Made by a program: the position numbers and the translations under genes. Shown here in pieces: positions 51,723 to 61,257 of a stretch of DNA of 64,000 bases (positions are counted from its first letter, which is position 1; every line of letters begins with the position of its first letter). The notes under the pieces were generated by a model. That model saw nothing but the letters and a program-made list of their open reading frames with translations. It did no database searches and was not told the DNA's origin. Origin of the DNA: VMDJ01 sp965659945 (lineage in GTDB: Bacteria; Pseudomonadota; Gammaproteobacteria; Chromatiales; Chromatiaceae); contig CBFHYJ010000001.1 of assembly GCA_965659945.1 (NCBI GenBank), positions 1-64,000 on the forward strand, in the 5' to 3' direction.

Positions 51723-53096
51723 TTAGAAGAAGGTGACCGCGACTTGGAACAAGCGCTCAACGTCGACGACTTTGCGTTTATCGATCAAGAACAAGATCAC
51801 ATGGTCTTCCGCTTCAATGATTACATCATGATGTGCCATCAGCACGTCATTGCCCCGCACAATCGCGCCAATACTGGTGCCTGTCGGTAGCTTTAATTCA
51901 TCGATGCGACGACCCACCACTTTGGATGAGTTTTTATCGCCATGCGCAATCGCTTCAATTGCTTCTGCGGCACCGCGACGTAATGAGTGCACCATCACCA
52001 CATCACCACGACGCACATGTGTGAGCAATGAGCCGATGGTGGCTTGTTGTGGCGAGATTGCGATATCGATAGCGCCTGACTGCACAAGGTCTACGTAAGC
52101 TGCACGGTTGATCAACGACATGACTTTACGTGCACCGAGTCGTTTGGCCAACATGGCTGACAAGATGTTTGCTTCATCATCATTGGTGATCGCGCAAAAC
52201 ACATCGGTATCTTCGATGTTCTCTTCAAGCAGTAAGTTTTCATCTGCTGCATCACCATGCAAGACGATGGTCTCTGGCAGATGTTCTGCAACACGCTTTG
52301 ATCGACGGCTATCGTGCTCGATCAATTTAACGCGGTAATCATTCTCTAAGGCGGATGCGAGACGACGACCAATATTGCCACCGCCGGCAAAGATCAAACG
52401 CTTGAACGGTTTTTCAGCACGGCGCAGCTCTTTCATCACCGCTGAAATATTTTCAGCGGTGGCTAAGAAGAACACTTCATCATCTGCTTCGATGACTGTA
52501 CGTCCAGTTGGCATGATGGCACGATCTTTACGATAGATCGCCGCAACGCGTGCTTCTGCACCTTTTAAGTGATCATTCAGATCGCGTAACTCGTGACCCA
52601 CCAATGGGCCACCGTAATAGGCTTTAACCGCTACCAATCGCACGCGACCATCAGCGAAGTCGAGCACCTGCAATGCACCTGGGTGCTCGATCAAGCGCAA
52701 GATGTAATCTGTCACCAATTGCTCAGGGCTGATCAATACATCAATCGGAATCGCACCGGGCGCAAACAGCTCCGGATGCTTGAGATATTCAGGCGCGCGA
52801 ACGCGAGCAATCTTGCGAGGTGTTTTAAATAAGGTTGCAGCACACTGGCATGCGACCATGTTGGTTTCATCACTGTTAGTGACCGCAATCAACATGTCTG
52901 CATCTTCAGCGCCTGCCTGGCGTAGGACATCAGGATGTGACGCTTGACCTTGTACCGTGCGGATATCGATTCGGTCCTGCATGTCACGCAAAAGACCGGC
53001 GTTATGGTCAACGACGGTGATGTCGTTTGCTTCACTTGCCAAGTTCTGTGCGACCGTTGTGCCGACTTGGCCTGCGCCTAAGATGATTATCTTCAT
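51723..53096 (-). CDS. trkA: Trk potassium regulatory protein TrkA
   Basis: 457-residue cytoplasmic regulator with two RCK repeats, each a Rossmann NAD(H)-binding domain (GAGQVGTTVAQNLA at 7-20; GGGNIGRRLASALE near 238) plus a TrkA-C domain. Heads trkA-trkH. Confidence 0.96.
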   Translation of the reverse strand: MKIIILGAGQVGTTVAQNLASEANDITVVDHNAGLLRDMQDRIDIRTVQGQASHPDVLRQAGAEDADMLIAVTNSDETNMVACQCAATLFKTPRKIARVRAPEYLKHPELFAPGAIPIDVLISPEQLVTDYILRLIEHPGALQVLDFADGRVRLVAVKAYYGGPLVGHELRDLNDHLKGAEARVAAIYRKDRAIMPTGRTVIEADDEVFFLATAENISAVMKELRRAEKPFKRLIFAGGGNIGRRLASALENDYRVKLIEHDSRRSKRVAEHLPETIVLHGDAADENLLLEENIEDTDVFCAITNDDEANILSAMLAKRLGARKVMSLINRAAYVDLVQSGAIDIAISPQQATIGSLLTHVRRGDVVMVHSLRRGAAEAIEAIAHGDKNSSKVVGRRIDELKLPTGTSIGAIVRGNDVLMAHHDVIIEAEDHVILFLIDKRKVVDVERLFQVAVTFF

Positions 53097-53164
53097 AGCG
53101 TGATCAGACGTTGAATGATTGTCATATGATTATTCTACGCCTGAAAGATCTCAGATGGCACCGT

Positions 53165-53638
53165 TTAACTAGATATATCCGCAAACTTTGCATTCAGCAG
53201 CTTGGCAAGATCCGCCGGTGCTAATGAGATATCTAAACCACGCTTTCCACCGCTGACATACATCTCGCTGAGAGCTTGTGCTGAATCGGCGATGATCGTT
53301 GGCAAGCGACTCTTTTGCCCCAGCGGACTAATACCGCCAACGATATAACCAGTAGCTCGCTGTGCTTGTTGAGGATCTGCCATAGCGACTTTTTTAACGC
53401 CGAGTGTTTTACTAATCGCTTTAAGGTTGAGTTGTTTATCCACCGGCACGATGCCAACCGCGAGCTTTTTAGCATCGCCTTCTAGCGCGACCAATAAGGT
53501 TTTAAAAACCTGCGCATAGGGGACGCCAATTTTCTCAGCAGCCTCTAAGCCATAGGCCTCGCTATTGGGGTCGTGATCATAGGGATGGACGGCATGCTTT
53601 ATGCCCTGCTTCTCAAGCAGCTTGATCGCCGGAGTCAT
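53165..53638 (-). CDS. ybaK: Cys-tRNA(Pro) deacylase YbaK/EbsC
   Basis: A 157-residue trans-editing enzyme that clears Cys from tRNA-Pro. It has VFKTLLVAL, VDKQLNLKAISKTLGVKKV and GYIVGGISPLGQ, typical of YbaK. The ATG shares one base with the ntrX stop (TAATG), so it rides with the ntrYX operon. Confidence 0.93.
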   Translation of the reverse strand: MTPAIKLLEKQGIKHAVHPYDHDPNSEAYGLEAAEKIGVPYAQVFKTLLVALEGDAKKLAVGIVPVDKQLNLKAISKTLGVKKVAMADPQQAQRATGYIVGGISPLGQKSRLPTIIADSAQALSEMYVSGGKRGLDISLAPADLAKLLNAKFADISS

Positions 53639-55002
53639 TAACGCGATTTGATCTCGATGCCGCGATCACGCAATTTTTTGTATAAGTTGGCTCGGTCAAT
53701 GCCTACAGCTTGAGCCATGCGGCTGACATTACCTTCTGCCAGTGAAAAGTGATGCTCTAAATAAAGCTTCTCGAATTCTTCGCGCGCATCCTTCATTGGC
53801 TGATCCATGCTGACCCCAACCGATAACGCATCGACACTTTCAGCACGGACTTGGCCCAAGGCAGTTTGCACCTCTTTAAGACTCACCTCTTCTTCCGAGC
53901 CCAAGATCAACACACGTTGCACCATGTTACGTAGCTCGCGGATATTGCCCGGCCAGTCGTAATCACGCAGGAAGTTTTGCGCGGCAAAAGAGAATTCACG
54001 AAACGGAAGACGATCAACTAAATTGAATCGATTAACCGCCTCTTGCAACAACATCGGTACGTCTTCTTTACGCTCTGCCAATGAAGGAATTTTGATTGGT
54101 ACAACATTAAGCTGATAGAACAAGTCTTCACGGAATTTGTTCTCAGATACCAGCTTGGATAAATCTTTTGCTGTTGCAGCGACAACGCGCGCATTGAGCT
54201 TTACCGGTGCTGCACCACCAACACGCAAGAACTCACCGGTTTCAAGCGCGGCTTCTAACTGTGCTTGTGCAGAAATCTCTAGCTCTGCGATCTCATCTAA
54301 GAACAAGATGCCGCCAGCGGCTTGCTCTAGCTTGCCGTATTCCACTTTGCCATCTTGCTCGCGACCAAACAGCTCAAACGCTGAACCGCCTTTGGTCACA
54401 CCTGATGCGTTCAACACGATGAATGGCTGGGTCGCACGACTACTGTGATGATGAAGATAACGCGCAAAAGTTTCGCGACCCGCTCCTGGCTGGCCTGTCA
54501 TCAAGACCCAACTGTCATGCTGCGCAATTCGGCGCACTTGCTCACGAAGCCGCGTGATAATGGCGCTGGCACCAACTGGCTCAACAAAGTCTCCCGCTTT
54601 CATGCGAAGACCTTCGTTCTCCATCGACATGCGATGCGCATCTAAGGCGCGTTTTGCCGTAGTAGTTAAACGATTCAGTGAGATAGGCTTTTCCAAAAAA
54701 TCATAGGCGCCGAGACGTGTTGCTTCAACAGCAGTCTCGACTGTGCCGTGACCGGACATCATGATCACAGGACATGGCAGATCTTTATCTTCACTGAGTT
54801 CTTTTAATAAGGTGATGCCATCAAGCTCAGGCATCCAGATATCCAAAAAGATGAGGTCCGGTTTGCTATCGCGTAAGGCTTGGCGTGCTTGCTCACCATT
54901 CTCGGCAGTTGAGACACGATAACCCTCATCTTCGAGAATTTCGCCGACGAGCTCTCGGATATCAGGCTCATCATCTACAACAAGGACATTAGGCGCGCTC
55001 AT
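53638..55002 (-). CDS. ntrX: NtrX-like response regulator lacking GAFTGA
   Basis: 454 residues: receiver (Asp54 in FLDIWMP, Lys105), AAA+ domain (about 145-370) and a Fis-type HTH near the C-terminus (GNVSRMAQAVGIDRANLYKKL). Two departures from sigma-54 activators are plain: Walker A reads GQPGAGRE (170-177), Arg for Lys, and where GAFTGA belongs the chain runs ELFGREQDGKVEYG (210-223). Walker B ILFLDE is kept. NtrX of several proteobacteria is known to lack GAFTGA and act without sigma-54. Overlaps ntrY by four bases. Confidence 0.92.
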   Translation of the reverse strand: MSAPNVLVVDDEPDIRELVGEILEDEGYRVSTAENGEQARQALRDSKPDLIFLDIWMPELDGITLLKELSEDKDLPCPVIMMSGHGTVETAVEATRLGAYDFLEKPISLNRLTTTAKRALDAHRMSMENEGLRMKAGDFVEPVGASAIITRLREQVRRIAQHDSWVLMTGQPGAGRETFARYLHHHSSRATQPFIVLNASGVTKGGSAFELFGREQDGKVEYGKLEQAAGGILFLDEIAELEISAQAQLEAALETGEFLRVGGAAPVKLNARVVAATAKDLSKLVSENKFREDLFYQLNVVPIKIPSLAERKEDVPMLLQEAVNRFNLVDRLPFREFSFAAQNFLRDYDWPGNIRELRNMVQRVLILGSEEEVSLKEVQTALGQVRAESVDALSVGVSMDQPMKDAREEFEKLYLEHHFSLAEGNVSRMAQAVGIDRANLYKKLRDRGIEIKSR

Positions 55003-57182
55003 GAATTACTAACCTCTAACACTTCTTGGGTTCGCTCACGCACCGGTAAGCTTATCTGAATACTAGCACCACCTTCTTGACGATTTGATGCGCTACAGGT
55101 GCCACCATGCTCACCCACAATACGTTTCACAATCGCCAAACCTAAACCGGTACCTTTCGGTTTGTTCGTCACGTAAGGCTCAAATACTTGTCCCAACGAA
55201 TCGGCATCAAAGCCTTTGCCATCATCTTCGATACACAACCTAAAGCGCATCGCGCCACTCGATTTCGATTGGCCAATCTCAGTGATGACTCGAACTTTAC
55301 CGTCTTTATCACCGAGTGCCTCAAGCCCATTCTTAACCAAATTATGAATGACCTGACGTAAGCGTACTGGATCACCTTCGATTTTCACGCCTTGCGCACC
55401 CGGTATGTATACCACTGGCGACTGTGCTGTTTCATAAAGCGCTAAAACATCGCCAATAAAGTTATCCATAGTGATTAAGCGGCTATCCATCTTCGATGGC
55501 TTCGCGTACTCAGAGAAGTCATTCACCATCGACTTCAATGCATCAACCTGATTAACAATCGTCGTGGTCGAACGATCCAACACACGAGATTCGTCTTCAG
55601 ACATCTTTTTGAGGTAGTGATGTCGCAAACGCTCGGACGCCAATTGAATTGGCGTAAGTGGATTTTTGATCTCATGAGCTAAACGACGCGCAACCTCTGC
55701 CCACGCTGCATCTTTCTGCGCATGTACTAGCTCGGTAACATCGTCGAATACCACTACATGGCCTTGGTCTTTAGGCAAAGCAGCAGGCAATACAGAGTGA
55801 CGACATAGCAATGTCTGATGGCCATTTTCTCTGTACAACGTGATCTGCGTATTAGCAGGCAATGCTTCGCCTTGAAAGGATTGCCACATGCGATCAACAA
55901 AGGGCTCAAGCACCGGCTTTTTATCAACTAAACTCATCAAAAGCTGTTTTTTGAATTCACTTAAGGGCAAGCCTAAAATCATCTCTGCTGCCAAATTTGC
56001 AGTAGTGATCTTGCCATTCTTATCCAGCGCTATAACACCTGTGGTCAAAGCGCCCATCACTGTTTCAAGATAGTTATGTTGTAGCTGTAATTCGTTTTTA
56101 CTCATCTCGGCGGCATAACGTGCACGACCGATTCTTTGCGTCATTTGATTAAATGAATCAACAAGGAAACTCAGTTCATCATCGACTTTAGGCATTGGCA
56201 CTTGGGTGTCAAACATACCCACTGCCACTTTCTCTGTCGCAATCGAAATATCTCTGACCGGACGAACCAATTGGCGAGAAGTGTATAACGCACCCCAGAT
56301 CGCACCAAATACTGCAAGCACCGCAGCTAATGCCAATGTGATGGCGAAGATGTCAAAGATAGCATCCCGTGTTGTGCTCGTGCTTCGGTATTCTTCTAGC
56401 GAACCCTGCACCTGTTTGATCAAAGCCTGCAAACGATCAGGCATTGGATACAAGGCCTGTAAAATGAGTTCGCGACGTTGACGTGGATCTGCTGCAAGTA
56501 CCTTGATATAGCTTTGTTGATCCGTTCCCATTTCGAGCATGACCTGGCTTGTGCCGTCACGGACCGCGACAAAAGCCTCATCCGAAAATAGTTGCGATAC
56601 TATCTCTGTATTATCACGACTCGTTGCAGCAGGTGCACCCGATAAGCGATACGCAATAAGCTCAACCGCATCGGACTTAAGACGCGCTTCATCTAATGCA
56701 AAACCCAAGGCCATCTCAGATGCATCATCGAGTTGCGACAAGATACGCTCGGCATCTTTCACCAAGCCTTTTTTGTGTAGATCGAGTGCCGTTTGACCCA
56801 ATGCATTAGCACCATTCATCGCATCTTCAATCGAGACCTGGAACCAGCTATCCACACCTTTTGATAGGAACTGCCATGAATAAAAATAAACAATAGCGAC
56901 CGGCACAAATGACAATAGAATAAACAATCGCGCTAAGCGAACATTCAAACGAACGCCTGGCTCACGTCGACGATATTCACGCCATAAACGGAAGAAGTTG
57001 ACGCCCACTACGCCAGTCAACGTGATCAAACCAATCGCCGTAAAGACCATTAGCGGGATAAACCAATCGTCTGCCAAGACGCTGGTTTGCTGAACCGCTT
57101 CACTCATTAAATAAAGTGCACCAAAAATCAGTGCCACTAGCATGAGCATCGCAAGGACGTCTATGCGACGGCGACCCCTCAT
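54999..57182 (-). CDS. ntrY: NtrY-like sensor histidine kinase
   Basis: 727-residue membrane kinase. Two helices near 8-26 and 42-65, a third near 85-105, a periplasmic region, a fourth helix near 278-300, then HAMP, PAS (about 375-480), HisKA with the phosphorylated His in RRLAHEIKNPLTPIQLASE and a HATPase (VKNGLEAL, DDGKGF, GTGLGLAIV). Cognate partner of the overlapping ntrX. Four-base overlap with the DUF4390 gene upstream. Confidence 0.93.
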   Translation of the reverse strand: MRGRRRIDVLAMLMLVALIFGALYLMSEAVQQTSVLADDWFIPLMVFTAIGLITLTGVVGVNFFRLWREYRRREPGVRLNVRLARLFILLSFVPVAIVYFYSWQFLSKGVDSWFQVSIEDAMNGANALGQTALDLHKKGLVKDAERILSQLDDASEMALGFALDEARLKSDAVELIAYRLSGAPAATSRDNTEIVSQLFSDEAFVAVRDGTSQVMLEMGTDQQSYIKVLAADPRQRRELILQALYPMPDRLQALIKQVQGSLEEYRSTSTTRDAIFDIFAITLALAAVLAVFGAIWGALYTSRQLVRPVRDISIATEKVAVGMFDTQVPMPKVDDELSFLVDSFNQMTQRIGRARYAAEMSKNELQLQHNYLETVMGALTTGVIALDKNGKITTANLAAEMILGLPLSEFKKQLLMSLVDKKPVLEPFVDRMWQSFQGEALPANTQITLYRENGHQTLLCRHSVLPAALPKDQGHVVVFDDVTELVHAQKDAAWAEVARRLAHEIKNPLTPIQLASERLRHHYLKKMSEDESRVLDRSTTTIVNQVDALKSMVNDFSEYAKPSKMDSRLITMDNFIGDVLALYETAQSPVVYIPGAQGVKIEGDPVRLRQVIHNLVKNGLEALGDKDGKVRVITEIGQSKSSGAMRFRLCIEDDGKGFDADSLGQVFEPYVTNKPKGTGLGLAIVKRIVGEHGGTCSASNRQEGGASIQISLPVRERTQEVLEVSNS

Positions 57183-57724
57183 GGTTTAAAGCCCTGTTTT
57201 ACGGTCTCTGCGCTGAGCGACCAATCGGATGAGATATACGCTTTAGGACGAAGCGGCAGTGGCAAGGCCTCGATATCTAACTTTGCATCGAGCTCGACGT
57301 TATAGGCTTCCGACTTGCTCAGCTTTGTCACCGCAATTAATGGCATCGACTGAATCTCGCCAAGCTGAGTTAACGCTGCAGCCAATGTTGCTCGCTTGGT
57401 TACACTACCACTATCGAGCCATTTTAATTCATAGACTTTTTCGAGCAAACGATAGCGTAAGACGCTACGCATACGATATTCAGCAATGTCTTTTGTCCAA
57501 ATCCATGCGTCTTGCTCACGCACTTGAATATGTTTTTCAAAGGTAATCGGCACACCGTTTTGCAACGCTTCGATCACAGCAGGTGACAAGGTGATTTTCA
57601 TCGAAGCGTTCAGCATCAAACGCTGGTCATCACTCACCGTGAGCTTGACGTTTTCATACGCCATATCGGCATAGCTCGCGCCAGACAGGAAGATCACCAG
57701 CGCGAAACTAAGCAGTCTCTGCAT
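57179..57724 (-). CDS. DUF4390 family exported protein
   Basis: A 181-residue secreted protein. From the ATG at 57724 (GGAAAAGA eight bases upstream) the signal peptide runs about 18 residues (LSFALVIFLSGASYA). The DUF4390 body includes DQRLMLNASMKITLSPAVIEAL. The function is unknown; it is regularly found between rsmB and ntrY, so a role in signal input to NtrY is possible. The start lies inside the end of rsmB. Confidence 0.86.
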   Translation of the reverse strand: MQRLLSFALVIFLSGASYADMAYENVKLTVSDDQRLMLNASMKITLSPAVIEALQNGVPITFEKHIQVREQDAWIWTKDIAEYRMRSVLRYRLLEKVYELKWLDSGSVTKRATLAAALTQLGEIQSMPLIAVTKLSKSEAYNVELDAKLDIEALPLPLRPKAYISSDWSLSAETVKQGFKP

Positions 57725-59027
57725 TGGTCTTTTCCAATAAGGCATAAAAAAATCCATCCATCGTCATTTCACCGGGCAAGGTCTGGCGCCCTACTACGCG
57801 CGGATGCCCCCAAGTTGCATCGATAGGTATGACCTTTGCGCCTGGCTGTCGTTCAATAAAGGCTTGAATCTGTTGCTCATTCTCTTTTGGCATCAACGAG
57901 CAGGTCACATACAGAAGCTTACCGCCCGACGCCAAACATTCCCACAAGGAATCTAAAATTTTAGCTTGGCGAACAGCCAAGTCCTCAATATCTGTCGCTC
58001 GTCGCAACATTCGCACATCGGGATGACGTCGCATCACCCCCGTTGCGGAACACGGCGCATCTAACAAAATGCGCTCAAAAGGCTGATCGCGCCAAGCTGG
58101 TGGTGGGTTTTCAGCGTCAAGCACTTGCATGCTTAATGTCACACCACAGCGCTCTGCGTTTTGCGCCACGCGCTCTAAGCGCTGCTCATCGATATCACAA
58201 GCAGTGAGCGCTATCTCTGGCTGATGTTGTGCCAAATGTATGCTTTTACCGCCAGGCGCCGCACATGCATCTAAAACGCGTTGGCCAGCTTGTAGATCGA
58301 GCAACTCAGCTGAAAGCTGTGCTCCAGCATCCTGTACAGAGACCGTGCCTTCTTCGAAACCTGGCAACTGCAACACACCTATAGGCTTATCAAGAATCAG
58401 CGCAGACGGCACTTCGGGCAAAGCCTCTGCCTGAATGTCATGTTTGGTCAATTGATTAAGATAGTCCTCACATGAGAGCTTATGCGTATTCACCCGCAAG
58501 GTCATCGGTGCACGCTCTTGAAGAGCCGCTAAGATCGACTCAACCTTATCTGGCCACGCCTTCTGTAACGCTTTCACAAACCACTTAGGTTGCGCATACG
58601 CAATCGATAGGTCATTTCTAAGTAATGCATTTAACTCTGATGCATCATCTTGCATCTCGCGCTGAACTTTTCTTAGCAATCCATTGGCGAGCTTATCTGC
58701 CCACGGCTTATCCAATTCACGCACCAGCTCGACAATAGATGAGATCGCAGCATGCTCTGCAGTGCGGCTATGCATGAGCTGCCAAACACCCAACATAAGA
58801 GCCAAGTGAATATCGCGATCTTTATCCTTAAAGGGTTTTTGCAAGCGAGCTGCCACAATGGCATGACACTGTCTAAACCAACGCGCCAAGCCATATGAAC
58901 CATCCGCGACTGAACGACGATCAAGCTCGGATAGGTCTTTAGCATTTTGTTCTATCGCCGCATCTAAAGAGCGGCCATCCATAACGGCAAGTATGTTATC
59001 GATAACAAAACGACGTGAAGAGGCCAT
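57708..59027 (-). CDS. rsmB: 16S rRNA (cytosine-C5)-methyltransferase RsmB
   Basis: Methylates C967 of 16S rRNA. 439 residues: NusB-like RNA-binding domain (1-140), then a Rossmann methyltransferase with ACAAPGGKSIHLA, DAPCSATGVMRRHPD and the catalytic-cysteine motif YVTCSLMPKENE. Three bases after fmt. Confidence 0.96.
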   Translation of the reverse strand: MASSRRFVIDNILAVMDGRSLDAAIEQNAKDLSELDRRSVADGSYGLARWFRQCHAIVAARLQKPFKDKDRDIHLALMLGVWQLMHSRTAEHAAISSIVELVRELDKPWADKLANGLLRKVQREMQDDASELNALLRNDLSIAYAQPKWFVKALQKAWPDKVESILAALQERAPMTLRVNTHKLSCEDYLNQLTKHDIQAEALPEVPSALILDKPIGVLQLPGFEEGTVSVQDAGAQLSAELLDLQAGQRVLDACAAPGGKSIHLAQHQPEIALTACDIDEQRLERVAQNAERCGVTLSMQVLDAENPPPAWRDQPFERILLDAPCSATGVMRRHPDVRMLRRATDIEDLAVRQAKILDSLWECLASGGKLLYVTCSLMPKENEQQIQAFIERQPGAKVIPIDATWGHPRVVGRQTLPGEMTMDGFFYALLEKTNAETA

Positions 59028-59030
59028 GCA

Positions 59031-59969
59031 TTAATCGCCTAGGATCACGCCTTGAATGTCTTGCGCATTGATAAAGTCTTGCGCACTCATCGCACGTTTA
59101 CCCGGCATTTGTAATTGCGTAATGCGCAGCCAGCCATCGCCGGTTGCTACATCAATGCCCTCTCGAGAAGCCGATATCACCATGCCCGGCTGAGCAGCCT
59201 CACCTTTAATCGCATAAGCAGACCATATACGCATAAATGCATCTTCATGACGTGTTTGCGCCACCGGCCAAGGATTAAAGGCTCGCACTAAACGTTCAAT
59301 ATCTTGAGCCGATTGTTGCCAATCGATCGTTGCTTCTTTCTTATCTAACTTCTTTGCGTAATTCGCTAGCTCGTCATTTTGGACAGCAGGCTTGCAGCTT
59401 GGGTCTTCAAGCATTGGCAACGCTTTAATCAACGCACTGGCACCAAGCTCGGCTAGCTTGTCATGCAAGGTGCCACCGGTTTCATCTTTTTCCAGAGCCA
59501 CCCGTTCCATCAAGTAAACAGGGCCTGTATCTAAACCTTTTTCCATCTGCATGATGGCGACGCCTGACTCGTTATCACCAGCAAGTACAGCGCGTTGAAT
59601 CGGCGCAGCACCACGCCAGCGCGGCAACAATGAAGCATGGATATTGATACATCCTAAGCGAGGTGCTTCGAGCACACTCTCAGGAAGCAACAAGCCATAG
59701 GCCACTACCACCATCAAATCTGCTTGGTACTTGTTTAGCTGCTCGACATTGGCGGCATCTTTAAAATTAACTGGCTGCTCTACCGGGATGCCCGCATCAA
59801 CCGCAATTTCCTTAACTGGGCTTGGGGTTAACTTTCGGCCACGACCTGATGGGCGATCAGGTTGAGTATAGACCGCAACCACCTCATGTTCGGAGTTCAG
59901 TAGCGCCTGAAGCGGCAATACAGAAAAATCCGGTGTGCCGGCAAAAATAATACGTAAGGTATTGCTCAT
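59031..59969 (-). CDS. fmt: Methionyl-tRNA formyltransferase
   Basis: Formylates the initiator tRNA. 312 residues with IFAGTPDFSVLPL, the catalytic region NIHASLLPRWRGAAPIQRA and MEKGLDTGPVY. Thirty bases after def; def-fmt-rsmB is the usual order. Confidence 0.97.
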   Translation of the reverse strand: MSNTLRIIFAGTPDFSVLPLQALLNSEHEVVAVYTQPDRPSGRGRKLTPSPVKEIAVDAGIPVEQPVNFKDAANVEQLNKYQADLMVVVAYGLLLPESVLEAPRLGCINIHASLLPRWRGAAPIQRAVLAGDNESGVAIMQMEKGLDTGPVYLMERVALEKDETGGTLHDKLAELGASALIKALPMLEDPSCKPAVQNDELANYAKKLDKKEATIDWQQSAQDIERLVRAFNPWPVAQTRHEDAFMRIWSAYAIKGEAAQPGMVISASREGIDVATGDGWLRITQLQMPGKRAMSAQDFINAQDIQGVILGD

Positions 59970-59999
59970 GGCTGCTTCCCGTAACAGCGAAACGAACGG

Positions 60000-60503
60000 T
60001 TAAGCTCGTTGACGATTTTCTTTTTCTAGTTTTGTGCGGATACGTTGACGCTTAAGCGTTGAGAGATAGTCGACAAACAATTTGCCATCAAGATGATCGA
60101 TCTCGTGTTGGATACAAACGGCCAATAGGCCTTCGGCTTCGATCTCCACCGACTCGCCATCTCGATTAAGAAATTTGACGGTGATCCTGTCTGCGCGTTG
60201 CACCATCTCGAAAACGCCAGGGACCGATAAGCAGCCCTCTTTCATTTCTTCGATACCGTCTTTACTAGTGATCTCTGGGTTAATCAACGCCAAAGGCTCA
60301 TCCTGATCTTCTGAGGTATCCACGGTGATCACGCGCATCGGCACATTCACTTGAATAGCCGCTAAGCCGATGCCAGGCGCGTCGTACATGGTTTCAAACA
60401 TGTCATCCACGAGCTGCTTCACCGAATCATCCACCTGCTCAACAGGCTTGGCCACCTCACGTAGGCGGGGGTCAGGAAAATGCAAAATATCAAGTAAAGC
60501 CAT
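60000..60503 (-). CDS. def: Peptide deformylase
   Basis: Removes formyl from nascent proteins. The three motifs are present: GIGLAAIQV (about 45-53), EGCLSVPG with the metal Cys, and QHEIDHLDG with two metal His and the catalytic Glu. 167 residues. Divergent from the LysM gene. Confidence 0.97.
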   Translation of the reverse strand: MALLDILHFPDPRLREVAKPVEQVDDSVKQLVDDMFETMYDAPGIGLAAIQVNVPMRVITVDTSEDQDEPLALINPEITSKDGIEEMKEGCLSVPGVFEMVQRADRITVKFLNRDGESVEIEAEGLLAVCIQHEIDHLDGKLFVDYLSTLKRQRIRTKLEKENRQRA

Positions 60504-60663
60504 TGTTTTTAACCAGAATCAGCGTCATTTCGGCTCTATTACGACGCCTGAAGATTTCATTTAGTTCTACAAAGGTCTGCCGAAAAGGCCTCTCATCTGA
60601 AAATGATACCTCAAAGCACCGGTCATGGAGACATTTGCAATGAGTAAAAATGGAAGAATTCCC

Positions 60664-61257
60664 ATGAAAAAAACTCTTTTTAGCTCACTTTTGTCGGTAA
60701 CTGCGGGCATCTTTTTATTAACAGGGGTGGCGCAAGCTGATGTACTAAAAATCAAACCGACTCACCCTGATCGCTACACCGTGGTGAAAGGCGACACTCT
60801 ATGGGATATCTCAGGTCGCTTTTTAGAACACCCTTGGCAATGGCCAGAAATTTGGCAGATCAATCCACAAATAGAAGACCCTCATTGGATCTATCCGGGT
60901 GATGTTGTGGAGTTGGTTTATATCAATGGCAAGCCACAGCTGCGTAAAGCGAGTGGTCGTGTTGTCTTAACGCCACAGATGCGCATCCGCGATGTTGCCG
61001 AACCGGTGCGCACCATTCCGCTTAATGCGATTAAACCGGTGCTTGAATCAGGCTTTGTGGTTGATAGCGAAACTGACTTTGATTCATTGCCACGCATTGT
61101 TGACCTGAGCTCAGAACGTTTGATTCTTGGCGGTAAGTCTTCCATTGCAAAATACGGTGCGCAGCGTCAATTAGCGGGTAACGAACAGCGTGTGTTTATC
61201 CGTGGCGATGTTACTCCGCGCGGCGTATACGACATCATCCGACCCGCTGAGCAATAA
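60664..61257 (+). CDS. LysM peptidoglycan-binding protein, N-terminal part (frame broken)
   Basis: From the ATG at 60664 (GGAAG about eight bases upstream): signal peptide of about 25 residues (ITLL-type core TAGIFLLTGVAQA), a LysM domain (about 40-90, YTVVKGDTLWDISGRFLEHPWQWPEIW split across strands), then the start of a second domain. It stops at TAA 61255-61257 after YDIIRPAEQ. Family members run on another 140-160 residues, and exactly that remainder follows in another frame. Its position opposite def and before dprA is conserved. Confidence 0.88.
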   Translation: MKKTLFSSLLSVTAGIFLLTGVAQADVLKIKPTHPDRYTVVKGDTLWDISGRFLEHPWQWPEIWQINPQIEDPHWIYPGDVVELVYINGKPQLRKASGRVVLTPQMRIRDVAEPVRTIPLNAIKPVLESGFVVDSETDFDSLPRIVDLSSERLILGGKSSIAKYGAQRQLAGNEQRVFIRGDVTPRGVYDIIRPAEQ

